This document shows, piece by piece, positions 14,857 through 23,879 of a stretch of 25,241 bases of DNA (position 1 is its first letter; every line of letters begins with the position of its first letter). Source of the DNA: 70-18 sp041691815 (GTDB lineage: Bacteria > Pseudomonadota > Alphaproteobacteria > Acetobacterales > Acetobacteraceae); assembly GCA_041691815.1 (NCBI GenBank), contig JBEPTZ010000061.1:1-25241 (forward strand). The letters run 5' to 3'. The notes beneath the pieces are model-generated. The model worked only from the letters and a program-made list of their open reading frames with translations, was not told the DNA's origin and ran no database searches. Position numbers and translations under genes: made by a program.

Positions 14857-17178
14857 ATGCGCGTGATGCCGGCTTGGCTGTTGGCCGTTCTGGCGGCTCT
14901 GCTGCTCGGCCTGGCGGCAAACCCGGCGCCGGCGCAGTCGCTGGGGGCGGTGTTGCAGGCGAAACCTGCCGCGCCGGCCGCCAGCGGCAGCACCGCGGAC
15001 GTGGACGCGCTGCTGCGGGTGCTGCAGGACGACAAGGCGCGGGCGGCGCTGATCGCCCGCCTGAAAGCCGCCCCGGCCGGCGCCGCCGCGGCTGCCACCG
15101 AACCGACGCCGGACACCAGCATCGCCAAGCGGGTGGCCGAATATACCGCCCATGCCGCCGAGGGGGTGTTGGCGGGTGCGGCGAGCGCCGGCCAGATCGT
15201 CGATCGGCTGAGCCATGTGCTGCGCGGCGCTGCCGGACTCAATCCGGCAATCGTCGGCAGTGCGATCGCCGAAGTGGCGGCGGTGGTCGCGGTGACCTTC
15301 GCGGTGTATCTGCTGCTGCGCTGGCTGGCGCTGCGGTTCGATGCCGGGTGGGACGCACGGGCCGTGACCGCCGGGCGGGGACGGCGGCTGGTGCTGCTGC
15401 TGGTGGCCATCCTGAAGGATGCGCTGGCGGTGATCGTCGCCTGGGCGGCGGGGTATGCCTTCGCGCTGACGTTTGGCGCCAATGGCAGCGGCGGGGTGGG
15501 GTTCACCGCCGCCGGGCGGATCAGCTTCACCCAGTCGCTGTTTCTCAACGCGTTTCTGGCGGTCGAACTGATCAAGGTGTTGCTGCGGCTGGTGGCGGTG
15601 CCGGTGCGCGCGCATCTGCGGCTGCTGCCGCTGGACGACACCGATGCCGCCTATTGGTATTTCTGGTCCAGCCGGCTGACGAGCCTGGTCGGCTATGCGT
15701 TCCTGTTCGTGGCGCCGCTGCTGTACGACAGCGGCTCCTGGGCGGCGGCGCAGTCGGTGCGCATCGTGGCGCTGTTCGCCGCGTTGGTGATCCTGGTCGC
15801 CGTGGTGCTGCAGAACCGCGACCGGGTGCGGGCCAGGCTGCGGCAACGCTACAGCAACGGGCGGACCGACATGGTCGGCCGGCTCGGCGCCTATCTAGGG
15901 ACGGTGTGGCATTATCTGGTCATCGCCTATGCGGTGACGGTGTTCGTGGTCTGGCTGGCCAACCCCTACGGCGCGCTCGACTTCATGATGCAGGCGACGC
16001 TGAAATCGCTGGTGGCGGTCGGCCTCGGCATGGCGGTGGCGGCGTTCATCTCGTACTTCATCTCCAGCGGGTTGCGGGTGCCGCAGGACATGCGCGACCG
16101 GCTGCCGCTGCTGGAGGCGCGGCTGAACGCCTTTGTGCCGGCGGTGCTGCGGGTGATGCGGCTGGTGGTGCTGGTTGCTGTGCTGCTGACCGTGGCGCAG
16201 GTCTGGGGGGTGTTGAATTTCATGAGCTGGGTCACCTCTGGCACCGGCCAGCAGGTGACCGGGGCCTTGGCCTCGGCGGCGCTGATCCTGCTGGTCGGCG
16301 GGGTGATCCATGTGGTGGCGGCGTCCTGGGTGGAATACCGGCTGAACCCGAACTACGGCAGCGTGCCGACACCGCGCGAAATCACCCTGCTGGCGCTGTT
16401 CCGCAACGCCTTCACCATCGCGCTGCTGGTGGTGGTGGGAATGCTGGTGCTGTCGCAGATCGGGGTGAACATCGCGCCGCTGCTGGCCGGCGCCGGGGTG
16501 CTGGGGCTGGCGATCGGCTTCGGCGCGCAGAAGCTGGTGCAGGACATCATCACCGGCGTGTTCATCCAGTTCGAGAACGCGATGAATGTCGGCGAGGTGG
16601 TGAATGCCGGCGGCATCGGCGGCGTGGTGGAGCGGCTGACCATCCGCTCGGTCAGCATCCGCGACCTCAACGGGGTGCTGCATATCATTCCGTTCTCATC
16701 GGTCGACAAGGTGGCCAACCTGATGCGGCATTTCGCCTATCATGTGGCGGAAATCGGCGTCGCCTACCGGGAGAACATCGCCGAGGTGAAGGAGGCGATG
16801 CAGCAGGCGTTCGAACTGCTGCAGCAGACCGAGCACGGCGCGAATATTCTCGGCCCGCTGGAGATGCACGGTATCACCGCGTTCGGTGATTCGGCGGTTA
16901 CCGTGCGGGCGCGGATCAAGACGCTGCCGGGCAAGCAATGGGCGGCCGGGCGGGCCTATAACGAGCTGATCAAGGACGTGTTCGACGCGCGCGGCATCGA
17001 GATGCCGTTCCCGCATGTGACGCTCTACATGGGCGAGGACAAGCAGGGCAACGCGCCGCCGCTGAACCTGCGCGGCGTGCGACGCCAGCCGCCGCCGCCG
17101 CCCGCCGAGCCGATCAAGCTGCCGGAGGCCGGGGCGCCGGTGGCGGAAGAGGAAGGGGAGCGGGGCGCGCCGGAATGA
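14857..17178 (+). CDS. Large MscS-family mechanosensitive ion channel (YbiO/MscM-like)
   Basis: About 773 aa. A signal peptide (MRVMPAWLLAVLAALLLGLA, cleavage near APAQS) leads to a periplasmic alanine-rich region (to about 130), then some ten membrane segments. The MscS core starts near residue 505 with LFRNAFTIALL. The pore helix GAGVLGLAIGFGAQKLVQDI (about 545-565) carries the Gly/Ala packing pattern of MscS TM3. VGEVVNAGGIGGVVERLTIRS and GVLHIIPFSSV are the beta domain, followed by an alpha/beta C-terminus and a proline-rich tail. Size and layout resemble E. coli YbiO. Such channels release solutes on osmotic downshock. The start is uncertain: ATG 14857 begins the signal peptide, but its AGGG lies 12 nt away. 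The gene converges on the dppF-like gene. Confidence 0.9.
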   Translation: MRVMPAWLLAVLAALLLGLAANPAPAQSLGAVLQAKPAAPAASGSTADVDALLRVLQDDKARAALIARLKAAPAGAAAAATEPTPDTSIAKRVAEYTAHAAEGVLAGAASAGQIVDRLSHVLRGAAGLNPAIVGSAIAEVAAVVAVTFAVYLLLRWLALRFDAGWDARAVTAGRGRRLVLLLVAILKDALAVIVAWAAGYAFALTFGANGSGGVGFTAAGRISFTQSLFLNAFLAVELIKVLLRLVAVPVRAHLRLLPLDDTDAAYWYFWSSRLTSLVGYAFLFVAPLLYDSGSWAAAQSVRIVALFAALVILVAVVLQNRDRVRARLRQRYSNGRTDMVGRLGAYLGTVWHYLVIAYAVTVFVVWLANPYGALDFMMQATLKSLVAVGLGMAVAAFISYFISSGLRVPQDMRDRLPLLEARLNAFVPAVLRVMRLVVLVAVLLTVAQVWGVLNFMSWVTSGTGQQVTGALASAALILLVGGVIHVVAASWVEYRLNPNYGSVPTPREITLLALFRNAFTIALLVVVGMLVLSQIGVNIAPLLAGAGVLGLAIGFGAQKLVQDIITGVFIQFENAMNVGEVVNAGGIGGVVERLTIRSVSIRDLNGVLHIIPFSSVDKVANLMRHFAYHVAEIGVAYRENIAEVKEAMQQAFELLQQTEHGANILGPLEMHGITAFGDSAVTVRARIKTLPGKQWAAGRAYNELIKDVFDARGIEMPFPHVTLYMGEDKQGNAPPLNLRGVRRQPPPPPAEPIKLPEAGAPVAEEEGERGAPE

Positions 17179-17203
17179 GCGGGCCGCGTGGTTCCAGGGA
17201 CGG

Positions 17204-17983
17204 CTATTCCGCGCGAAAATCTTCGGACAGGGTGATCTGGCGGTCGTAGCCGCGGCTGGCGCGCAGCAATTCGGCGGTATAGGCCTCCCGCGTACGGCCG
17301 GCGGCGATGTCGCCCGCCGTCAGTTCCTCGACGACATGGCCGTGGTTCATCACCGCCAGCCGCTCGCACATATGCGCGACCACGGCGAGGTCGTGGCTGA
17401 CCAGGATGCAGGTGAGGTGGTGGCGCCGGCGCAACTCGACCAGCAGGTTGAGGATTTCCGCCTGCACCGAGACATCCAGCGCGCTGGTCGGTTCGTCGAG
17501 CAGCAGCACGCGCGGCTCCAGGATCAGCGCCCGGGCGATCGCCAGCCGCTGGCGCTGGCCGCCGGAGAGTTGGTGCGGGTAGCGGTAGCGGAACGCCGGG
17601 CCGAGGCCGACCTGCTCGAGGATTTCGCCCACCCGGTCGGCGCGGCGGTCGAGCCGATGGATCGCCAGCGGCTCCATCAACGTGGTGTTGACGTTGTGGC
17701 GCGGGTGCAGCGAGCCGTACGGGTCCTGGAAGACCATCTGCACCTTTTTGTAGAAGGCGCGGTCGCGGATCGGCGCGACGACCTCGCCATCGATCTCGAT
17801 ATGTCCCTGCCAGGCGCGGTTGAGGCCGCACAGCGCGCGCAGGATGGTGGATTTGCCGCAGCCGGATTCGCCGACCAGGCCGAAGGTCTCGCCGTCTTCG
17901 ACGCGGAACGAGGCGCCGTCCACGGCATGGACCAGGCTGTCATCGGCGCCGAAGCTGATGCGCAGGTCGCGCACGTCGATCAT
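17204..17983 (-). CDS. Peptide/nickel-type ABC transporter ATP-binding protein, DppF-like
   Basis: 259 aa. Walker A is GESGCGKST (38-46), the Q-loop is MVFQDPYGSLHPR (Gln86), the signature is LSGGQ (139-143), Walker B is VLLLDEP (159-165) and the switch is in VSHDLAVV. The Q-loop sequence QDPYGSL(H/N)PR is typical of the DppF/OppF branch. It is about 60 residues shorter than E. coli DppF and keeps only a degenerate form of the C-terminal HPYT segment (EAYTAELL). It is the last gene of the Dpp-type operon, starting 2 nt after the DppD-like stop. Confidence 0.92.
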   Translation of the reverse strand: MIDVRDLRISFGADDSLVHAVDGASFRVEDGETFGLVGESGCGKSTILRALCGLNRAWQGHIEIDGEVVAPIRDRAFYKKVQMVFQDPYGSLHPRHNVNTTLMEPLAIHRLDRRADRVGEILEQVGLGPAFRYRYPHQLSGGQRQRLAIARALILEPRVLLLDEPTSALDVSVQAEILNLLVELRRRHHLTCILVSHDLAVVAHMCERLAVMNHGHVVEELTAGDIAAGRTREAYTAELLRASRGYDRQITLSEDFRAE

Positions 17984-17985
17984 GG

Positions 17986-18828
17986 TTAGCCCTCGAGCCA
18001 GGCCGGGTCGCGCGACAGCACCGAGAGCGTCTCGCGGCGCTCGTCGATGCGCGGCAGCGAGGCTAGCAGGCCCCTGGTGTAGGGGTGTTGCGCCTGGGCC
18101 AGTTCGCTGGCCTTGCATTCCTCCACCACGCGACCGGCATACATGATCAGCACCCGGTCGCAGAAGCCGGCGACCAGATTGAGGTCGTGGCTGATGAAGA
18201 TCAGGCCGAGGCCGCGGCGGGTGACCAGGTCGTCGAGGATGGCGAGGACATGCATGCGCACGGTGACGTCGAGTGCCGAGGTCGGCTCGTCGGCGATCAG
18301 CAGTGCCGGCTCCGGCAGCAGCATCATGGCGATCATGATGCGCTGGCCCATGCCGCCGGACACTTCGTGCGGGTAGAGTTCGTAGACCCGCCTGGGGTTG
18401 CGGATATGCACCGCCTCCAGCATCGCCAGCACCCGCTCGCGCCGTTCAGCGCCGCCGATCCGCAGGTCGCGCGGGATGGCCTCGGCGATCTGCTCGCCGA
18501 CCCGCATGACCGGGTCGAGCGAGAATTTCGGGTCCTGCATGATCATCGAGATGCGGCGGCCGCGCAGCTTCAGCATGTCGCGCTCGCGGGCGGTGGCGAT
18601 GTCGAACTCCTGGAACTGCAGGCGCTCGGCGGTCATCATCGCATTCGGCGGATTGAGCCGCAGGATGGCGCGGCCGATAGTGGATTTGCCGGAGCCGGAT
18701 TCGCCGACGATGCCGATCTTCTCCCGCCCGACGGTGAAGCTGACGCCGCGCACCGCGTCGACCATGCGATGCGGGGTGCGGAAGCGCACGCGCAGGCCCT
18801 GCACCTGCAATTGCGGCGCCTCGGTCAT
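17986..18828 (-). CDS. Peptide/nickel-type ABC transporter ATP-binding protein, DppD-like
   Basis: 280 aa. Walker A is VGESGSGKST (41-50), the Q-loop is MIMQDPKFSLDP (Gln98), the signature is VSGGM (156-160) followed by GQRIMIA, Walker B is LLIADEPTSALD (176-187) and the switch is ISHDLNLV. The C-terminus has the HPYTRGLLASLP segment typical of the oligopeptide branch but ends soon after, so it is shorter than E. coli DppD (about 327 aa). VSGGM in place of LSGGQ is common in this branch. Its ATG overlaps the stop of the DppC-like gene by ATGA. Confidence 0.92.
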   Translation of the reverse strand: MTEAPQLQVQGLRVRFRTPHRMVDAVRGVSFTVGREKIGIVGESGSGKSTIGRAILRLNPPNAMMTAERLQFQEFDIATARERDMLKLRGRRISMIMQDPKFSLDPVMRVGEQIAEAIPRDLRIGGAERRERVLAMLEAVHIRNPRRVYELYPHEVSGGMGQRIMIAMMLLPEPALLIADEPTSALDVTVRMHVLAILDDLVTRRGLGLIFISHDLNLVAGFCDRVLIMYAGRVVEECKASELAQAQHPYTRGLLASLPRIDERRETLSVLSRDPAWLEG

Positions 18829-19757
18829 TCCGATCTCGGGTCCAGCACGTCGCGCAACCCGTCGCCGAACAGGTTGAAGGCCAGGCTGGTGAACAGGATC
18901 GCCAGCCCCGGCACGGCGGCGATCCACCACGCGCCCATCATGTTCTGCCGGCCGGTGGACAGCATCGCCCCCCATTCCGGCATCGGCGGCTGGGCGCCAA
19001 GGCCGAGGAAGCCGAGGCCCGCCGCGGTGAGGATGATGCCGGCCATGTTCAGCGTGATCCGCACCACCACCGAGGGTATGCACATCGGCACGATATGACG
19101 CAGGATGATGCGCAGCGATGAGGCACCCTGGATGCGGATCGCCGCGATATAGTCGGAATTGCGGATGGTCAGCGTCTCGGCGCGGGCCAGCCGGGCGATC
19201 GCCGGCCAGGCGGTGAGCGAGATCGCGATGATCGCGTTGCCGATGCCCGGACCGAGGGCGGCGACGAAGCCGAGTGCCAGGATCAGCCCCGGGAAGGACA
19301 GGAAAATGTCGTTGATGCGCATCAGCACGGTGTCGGTCCAGCCGCCGAAATAGCCGGCGGTGGTGCCGACCGCGAGGCCGATCGGGGCGGCGATCACCGC
19401 CACCAGCGAGCTGATGTAAAGGGTGATGCGGGCGCCGTAGACGATGCGGGAATAGATGTCGCGGCCAAGCTCGTCGGTGCCGAACCAGTTGGTGGCACTC
19501 GGCGGCAGCAGCCGGTGGTCCAGGCTCTGGGCGTTGAAGCCGCGCGGCGCCAGCAGCGGCGCGAAGATCGCCACCAGCACCAGGCCGAGCAGGATGATCA
19601 GGCCGATCATCGCCATCGGGTTGGAGCGGAAGCGCAGCCAGCTGAAATAGAAGCGCTGCAGCCGCGCATGGGTCGGCGAGGTGGTGATTTCGGCGCGCAG
19701 CCAGCGGCGCAGGCCGGGCGCGGGAAGGGTGGGGGGAGGGGCGGCAGTGGTGCTCAT
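18825..19757 (-). CDS. Peptide-type ABC transporter permease, DppC-like
   Basis: 310 aa. A cytoplasmic N-terminal region with LRFRSNPMAMIGLIIL (start of the OppC_N segment) leads to the first helix. Next comes the periplasmic loop with FGTDELGRDIYSRIVYGAR, an almost invariant DppC/OppC motif. The binding-protein-dependent permease core contains the EAA loop (EYIAAIRIQGASSLRIILRHIVP-like, here with DYIAA), and GAQPPMPEWGAML is a further hallmark. About six membrane helices. Its ATG overlaps the TGA of the DppB-like gene by 4 nt and its stop overlaps the DppD-like start in the same way. Confidence 0.93.
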   Translation of the reverse strand: MSTTAAPPPTLPAPGLRRWLRAEITTSPTHARLQRFYFSWLRFRSNPMAMIGLIILLGLVLVAIFAPLLAPRGFNAQSLDHRLLPPSATNWFGTDELGRDIYSRIVYGARITLYISSLVAVIAAPIGLAVGTTAGYFGGWTDTVLMRINDIFLSFPGLILALGFVAALGPGIGNAIIAISLTAWPAIARLARAETLTIRNSDYIAAIRIQGASSLRIILRHIVPMCIPSVVVRITLNMAGIILTAAGLGFLGLGAQPPMPEWGAMLSTGRQNMMGAWWIAAVPGLAILFTSLAFNLFGDGLRDVLDPRSE

Positions 19758-20827
19758 CGTGTGCGCGGGTCCAGCAGGCGGTAGAGGGCGTCGGCGATCA
19801 GGTTCAGCGCCACGAAGATGATGCCGACGATCAGCACGCAGGGCAGCACCGCGTTCATGTCGCCGGCGAGCAGGCCGGAGACCAGGTAGCGGCCGAAGCC
19901 GGGCCAGGCGAACACTGTCTCGGTCAGCACCGCGCCCTCCAGCAGGAAGGCATAGGCCAGTGCTATCACCGTGATCAGTTGCACCAGGATGTTGCGGAAG
20001 GCGTGCCGCCAGATCACCCGCCAGCGCGACAGCCCCTTCACCCGGGCGGCGATCACGTATTCCTGGCCCAACTGCTCCAGCATGAAGCTGCGGGTCATGC
20101 GGCTGATATAGGCCATCGAGCCGTAGCCGAGGATGGTTCCGGGCAGCACGATATGGCTGAACACGTTCCGGAACACCTCGTACTCGCCGTCGATCAGCGA
20201 ATCGACCAGCATCAGGCCGGTGTGCGGCTGGATCACGTCGATATAGAACACGTCGATCCGGCCGGGGCCGCCGACCCAGCCGAGCCAGGCGTAGAACACG
20301 ATCAGCCCCATCAGCCCCAGCCAGAAGCTCGGGCTGGAGTAGCCGAGCAGGCCGACCACCCGCGCCGCATGGTCGAGCAGGCTGTCGCGATAGACCGCCG
20401 CCAGGATGCCGAGCGGCACGCCGATGCCGACCCCGATGATGATCGCGAAGGAGGCGAGTTCGATCGTCGCCGGGAACACCCGCGCCAGGTCCTGCGCCAC
20501 CGGATGGCCGGTGAACAGCGCGTTGCCGAAATGGCCGGTCAGCATGTCGCGGATGAAGATCCAGAACTGGGTGTAGAGCGGCTGGTCGAGGCCGAGCTGG
20601 TGGCGGACCATGTCGTAGGTGGCCTGGTCGGCCTGCTCGCCGACGATCGAGATCACCGGGTCGATCGGCAGCATCCGGCCCATGAAGAAGGTCAGTGCCA
20701 GCAGGCCGAGCAGGGTGAACAGCACCGAGCCGATCTGGCGGCCGGCGGCCCGCGCCCAGCGGCCGAGCGTAGACCACCGCGCGCCGGGCGAGGCCCCGGC
20801 CGCGACAGTGGCGGGCGCCCGGCCCAT
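19754..20827 (-). CDS. Peptide-type ABC transporter permease, DppB-like
   Basis: 357 aa, slightly longer than the usual 310-340. The N-terminal helix region ends LTFFMGRMLPIDPV, then RHQLGLDQPLYTQFWIFIRDMLTGHFG, a DppB hallmark. The EAA loop is YVIAARVKGLSRWRVIWRHAFRN, and the C-terminus has VFAWPGFGRYLVSGLLAGD. About six helices. The additional basic N-terminal stretch of about 25 residues could mean the true start lies a little downstream, but no better ribosome binding site is visible. The start is 1 nt past the stop of the binding-protein gene. Confidence 0.92.
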   Translation of the reverse strand: MGRAPATVAAGASPGARWSTLGRWARAAGRQIGSVLFTLLGLLALTFFMGRMLPIDPVISIVGEQADQATYDMVRHQLGLDQPLYTQFWIFIRDMLTGHFGNALFTGHPVAQDLARVFPATIELASFAIIIGVGIGVPLGILAAVYRDSLLDHAARVVGLLGYSSPSFWLGLMGLIVFYAWLGWVGGPGRIDVFYIDVIQPHTGLMLVDSLIDGEYEVFRNVFSHIVLPGTILGYGSMAYISRMTRSFMLEQLGQEYVIAARVKGLSRWRVIWRHAFRNILVQLITVIALAYAFLLEGAVLTETVFAWPGFGRYLVSGLLAGDMNAVLPCVLIVGIIFVALNLIADALYRLLDPRTR

Positions 20828-20828
20828 G

Positions 20829-22433
20829 TTATTTGCTGGCCGAGCCGTAATCGACGTTGAACGGCGAGATCACGAAGCCCTTTACCGTCTTCTGGTAGGC
20901 AATCGAGCGGACGGTCTGGTAGATATAGGCCATCGGGCCGTTCTGCATCATGTAGTTCTGGATCTCGTGATACATGGCGATCCGCTTGGGCACGTCACGC
21001 TCCATGCGCGCCTTGTCGGCCATGTCGTTGACCCATTTGTCCTGCCAGGACGAGCGCCAGCTCGGATACTGCGCCAGCTTGGCCTCCAGCCGGTTGTCCG
21101 GGTTGACGGCGTGGCGCGAGATCATGCTGTCGGCGTCCGGATAGCCGGCGCCCCAGCCGATCAGCATCACCTGGAAGTCGCGCGAGCGGCCGCGGGTGAA
21201 CAGGTTGGCGTCGGCCATCTGCTCGAGTTCCAGCTTGATGCCGATCTTGGCGGCATTGGCCTGCAGGTGCTGGGCGAGTGCCGGGCTGATGTTGTTGGCC
21301 GAGAGGATCAGCTTCTTGGTGAAGCCGTCGGGGTAGCCGGCCTCGGTGATCAGCGCCTTTGCCTTGGCAAGGTCAAGCTTGAAGGGCTGGCCTTCCGCCT
21401 TGTCGAGCGCCCCGAAGGCGCCGAGCGGCACCAGGCTGGCGCGCGGCATGCCGAGATATTGCAGCAGGGTGCGGCCGAGGCCGTCATAGTCGATCAGGTA
21501 ACGGAAGGCGAGGCGGACCTTCGGGTTGCCCAGGATCGGGTCCGAGGCGTTGAAATCGAAATAGGTGAAGCCGTGCATCGGCGTCTGCTCGATGTGGATC
21601 TTGTCGTTCTTGGCCAGCGCCACCAGGTCGTCGGTGGTGAGCAGGCGGGCGACATCGACATCGCCCTTCTCCAGCAGCAGCCGCTCGGCGCCGGATTCCG
21701 GCACGTGGCGGATGATGACTCGCTTCAAATGCGGTTTCGGCCCGAAGAAGTTATCGTTGCGCTCCAGGATCACCACGTCGTTGGTGTTCCAGCGGGTGAC
21801 GCGGTACGGGCCGACGCAGACCGGGCCGGTCTTGAAGAAGGCGTTGCCGTAGTCGCTCTTGCCCTCGGTGGTCTTGGCGTGGGCCATGCCCTCCTTCTCG
21901 TCGAGGGTGTAGGAGATATTGGAGGCGAAGGCGGCCGAAAGGATCAGCCCGATCGGGTACGGCCGGTCCATGGTGACCACGAGGGTATGGTCGTCGGTCG
22001 CCTTGATCTGCTCGGCGATCTTGTCCTTGGTGAAGCCCCATTGCGTGAGGTTGGCGGAATTGCCGAAACCGAGCAGCACCGCACGGTGCATCGACCAGGC
22101 GAGGTCGGCCGCGGTCGCCGGGGCGCCGGAGGGGAATTTCAGGTCCGGTCGCAGCTTGAAGGTGATCACCAGCCCATCCGGCGACACGCTCCAGCTCTCG
22201 GCGGTGGAGGGGACGATCTTCGAGACGTCGGTGGGATCGTAGTCGACCAGCGGCGAGCAGACATTGCTGATGATGTCGTTGCCATTGACCTCGGCGATCT
22301 GCGCCGGGTCGAAGGTGATCAACGCATCCAGATTCCAGGCGATCACCAGGGAATCTTTCGGGGTGGCCGCCTGGGCGCTTGCTGCTCCTAGCAGCACGGC
22401 AGCGGCGATGGCGGCTCGGATGGCTGGCAGCAT
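20829..22433 (-). CDS. Dipeptide/oligopeptide-type ABC transporter substrate-binding protein
   Basis: 534 aa SBP_bac_5 protein and first gene of the transporter set. MLPAIRAAIAAAVLLGAASA with cleavage at AQA/AT is a Sec signal peptide. Family motifs are LDALITFDPAQIAEVNG, SAESWSVSPDGL-like wording (here TAESWSVSPDGLVITFKL), RPDLKFPSGAPATAADLAWSM and TGPVCVGPYRVTRW. ATG 22433 has GGAGG 7 nt upstream, so I prefer it to an upstream in-frame start without such a site. With the carbamoylase-type hydrolase upstream, ureido or hydantoin-derived compounds are plausible cargo, but this is inferred from neighbourhood only. Confidence 0.92.
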   Translation of the reverse strand: MLPAIRAAIAAAVLLGAASAQAATPKDSLVIAWNLDALITFDPAQIAEVNGNDIISNVCSPLVDYDPTDVSKIVPSTAESWSVSPDGLVITFKLRPDLKFPSGAPATAADLAWSMHRAVLLGFGNSANLTQWGFTKDKIAEQIKATDDHTLVVTMDRPYPIGLILSAAFASNISYTLDEKEGMAHAKTTEGKSDYGNAFFKTGPVCVGPYRVTRWNTNDVVILERNDNFFGPKPHLKRVIIRHVPESGAERLLLEKGDVDVARLLTTDDLVALAKNDKIHIEQTPMHGFTYFDFNASDPILGNPKVRLAFRYLIDYDGLGRTLLQYLGMPRASLVPLGAFGALDKAEGQPFKLDLAKAKALITEAGYPDGFTKKLILSANNISPALAQHLQANAAKIGIKLELEQMADANLFTRGRSRDFQVMLIGWGAGYPDADSMISRHAVNPDNRLEAKLAQYPSWRSSWQDKWVNDMADKARMERDVPKRIAMYHEIQNYMMQNGPMAYIYQTVRSIAYQKTVKGFVISPFNVDYGSASK

Positions 22434-22512
22434 GTGACGTCCTCCACGTTCGGGTCGCTCGCGAGGCGATGATGCTACGCATGATCTGCCGCCTGGCACA
22501 ATCGATTGCTCG

Positions 22513-22537
22513 GGTGGTTCGGGTCCGGCGAACCGCC
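22513..22537 (-). terminator. Hairpin between hydrolase and dpp-type genes
   Basis: On the plus strand GGTGGTTCG (22513-22521) and CGAACCGCC (22529-22537) form a 9-bp stem with one T-G pair and a 7-nt loop. It starts 11 nt after the hydrolase stop in the direction of transcription and is not followed by a T-tract. It may attenuate or protect the transcript. The rest of the 115-nt gap holds only the short palindrome CAATCGATTG (22499-22508). Confidence 0.4.
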
Positions 22538-22548
22538 GTACGCGAAGG

Positions 22549-23799
22549 TCAGAGTGCGCGGTTGGCGCGGGCCAATACGGCGTCGAACAGGACCTGACAG
22601 CCGGCGTCGGCTTCCTCCGGCTCGATGCTTTCCTCCTCGTTATGTGACAGGCCGTCCTTGCATGGCGTGAAGATCATCGCGGTGGGCACATGGCGGGCGA
22701 CGTAGACCGCGTCGTGCCCGGCGCCGGAGACGATCTCGCGGGTGGAGTAGCCGTGAAGCGCCGCCCCCTTGCGCACCAGATCAACGCAGGCCGGGTCGAA
22801 CGGCTGGGCGGGGATACGGAACAACTCGGTCAGCTCCAGCTTCACGCCGCAGGCGGCGGCCAGCGCCTGCGCCTCGGCGGGGAAGCTGGCGGCGAGGGCG
22901 GCCACCTCGGCGTCCGACGGGTGGCGGAATTCGATCGAGAAACGCACCTCGCCGGGGATCACGTTGCAGCTGTTAGGGAACACCTGCAGGCGGCCGACGG
23001 TGCCGCGGCCAAGCTCGCCGCGGGCGCGCATCAACTGGTCCACCCGGTCGATGATACGCGCGGTGGCGACCAGCGCGTCGCGTCGGGCCGAGGGCGGGGT
23101 GGTGCCGGCGTGCGAGTCGCGGCCGATCGCAACCGCCTCGTACCAGACCTGGGCCTGGGCGCCGGTGACGATGCCGATCTGCTTGCCCTCGGCCTCCAGG
23201 ATCGGCCCCTGCTCGATATGCAGCTCGAAATAGGCGTCGGCCGGGAAGGGTTTCGCTGGCTCGGGGCCGGCATAACCGATGTCGTGCAGTGCTGTTTTCA
23301 CGGTGATGCCGTCGAGATCGGTCAGCGCCTCGACCTTGTCCTGGGTGTAGACGCCGGCCCAGACACCGGAGCCCATCAGCGAATGGCCGAACCGGCTGCC
23401 TTCCTCGTCGGTCCAGTTGACCAGCTCGATCGGCGCCTCGGTGGTGATGCCGAGGTCGTTGAGGCTGCGGATCACTTCCAGCCCGGCAAGCACGCCGAGC
23501 GCGCCGTCGAACTTGCCACCGGAGGGCTGGCTGTCGAGATGGCTGCCCATCAGCACCGGCAGGCGCTTGGGGTCGCGGCCGGGGCGACGGGCGAACATGT
23601 TGCCCATCGCGTCCACGCGCACGGTGAGGCCGGCCGCTTCGCACCAGGTGCGGAACTGGTCGCGGCCCTGGCGATCGATATCGGTGAGGGTGAGCCGCCG
23701 CACGCCGCCCTTGGGGGTGGCGCCGAAGCGGGCCATGTCCATCAGGCAGTCCCAGAGGCGTTTGCCGTCGATGCGCTGGTTGGATGCGGTGCTGCTCAT
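22549..23799 (-). CDS. Zn-dependent amidohydrolase of the N-carbamoyl-amino-acid hydrolase / ureidopropionase family (M20)
   Basis: 416 aa M20-family metalloenzyme that hydrolyses carbamoyl or ureido groups (HyuC/AmaB, beta-ureidopropionase and allantoate amidohydrolase relatives). Metal ligands are visible: His87 in GSHLDSQPSGGKFDG with Asp98, the Glu pair 132-133 in WTDEEGSRFG, His194 in ELHIEQGP, and the late histidine in LSHNEEES. SHAGTTPP marks the dimerisation/lid domain. GSHLDSQP..GGKFDG is typical of the carbamoylase/ureidopropionase branch rather than peptidases, but the substrate cannot be fixed. ATG 23799 has AGGAGA 9 nt upstream. It lies upstream of the Dpp-type genes on the same strand, 115 nt from the binding protein, and likely acts on the imported compound. 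Confidence 0.92.
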   Translation of the reverse strand: MSSTASNQRIDGKRLWDCLMDMARFGATPKGGVRRLTLTDIDRQGRDQFRTWCEAAGLTVRVDAMGNMFARRPGRDPKRLPVLMGSHLDSQPSGGKFDGALGVLAGLEVIRSLNDLGITTEAPIELVNWTDEEGSRFGHSLMGSGVWAGVYTQDKVEALTDLDGITVKTALHDIGYAGPEPAKPFPADAYFELHIEQGPILEAEGKQIGIVTGAQAQVWYEAVAIGRDSHAGTTPPSARRDALVATARIIDRVDQLMRARGELGRGTVGRLQVFPNSCNVIPGEVRFSIEFRHPSDAEVAALAASFPAEAQALAAACGVKLELTELFRIPAQPFDPACVDLVRKGAALHGYSTREIVSGAGHDAVYVARHVPTAMIFTPCKDGLSHNEEESIEPEEADAGCQVLFDAVLARANRAL

Positions 23800-23879
23800 G
23801 TTCGCTATTCTCCTGCTGGCGTGCATCTTGCCCAGTCGGGCGCTTCCTGCAAGTTTCCCCCGGCTGTAGGAGACACGCC

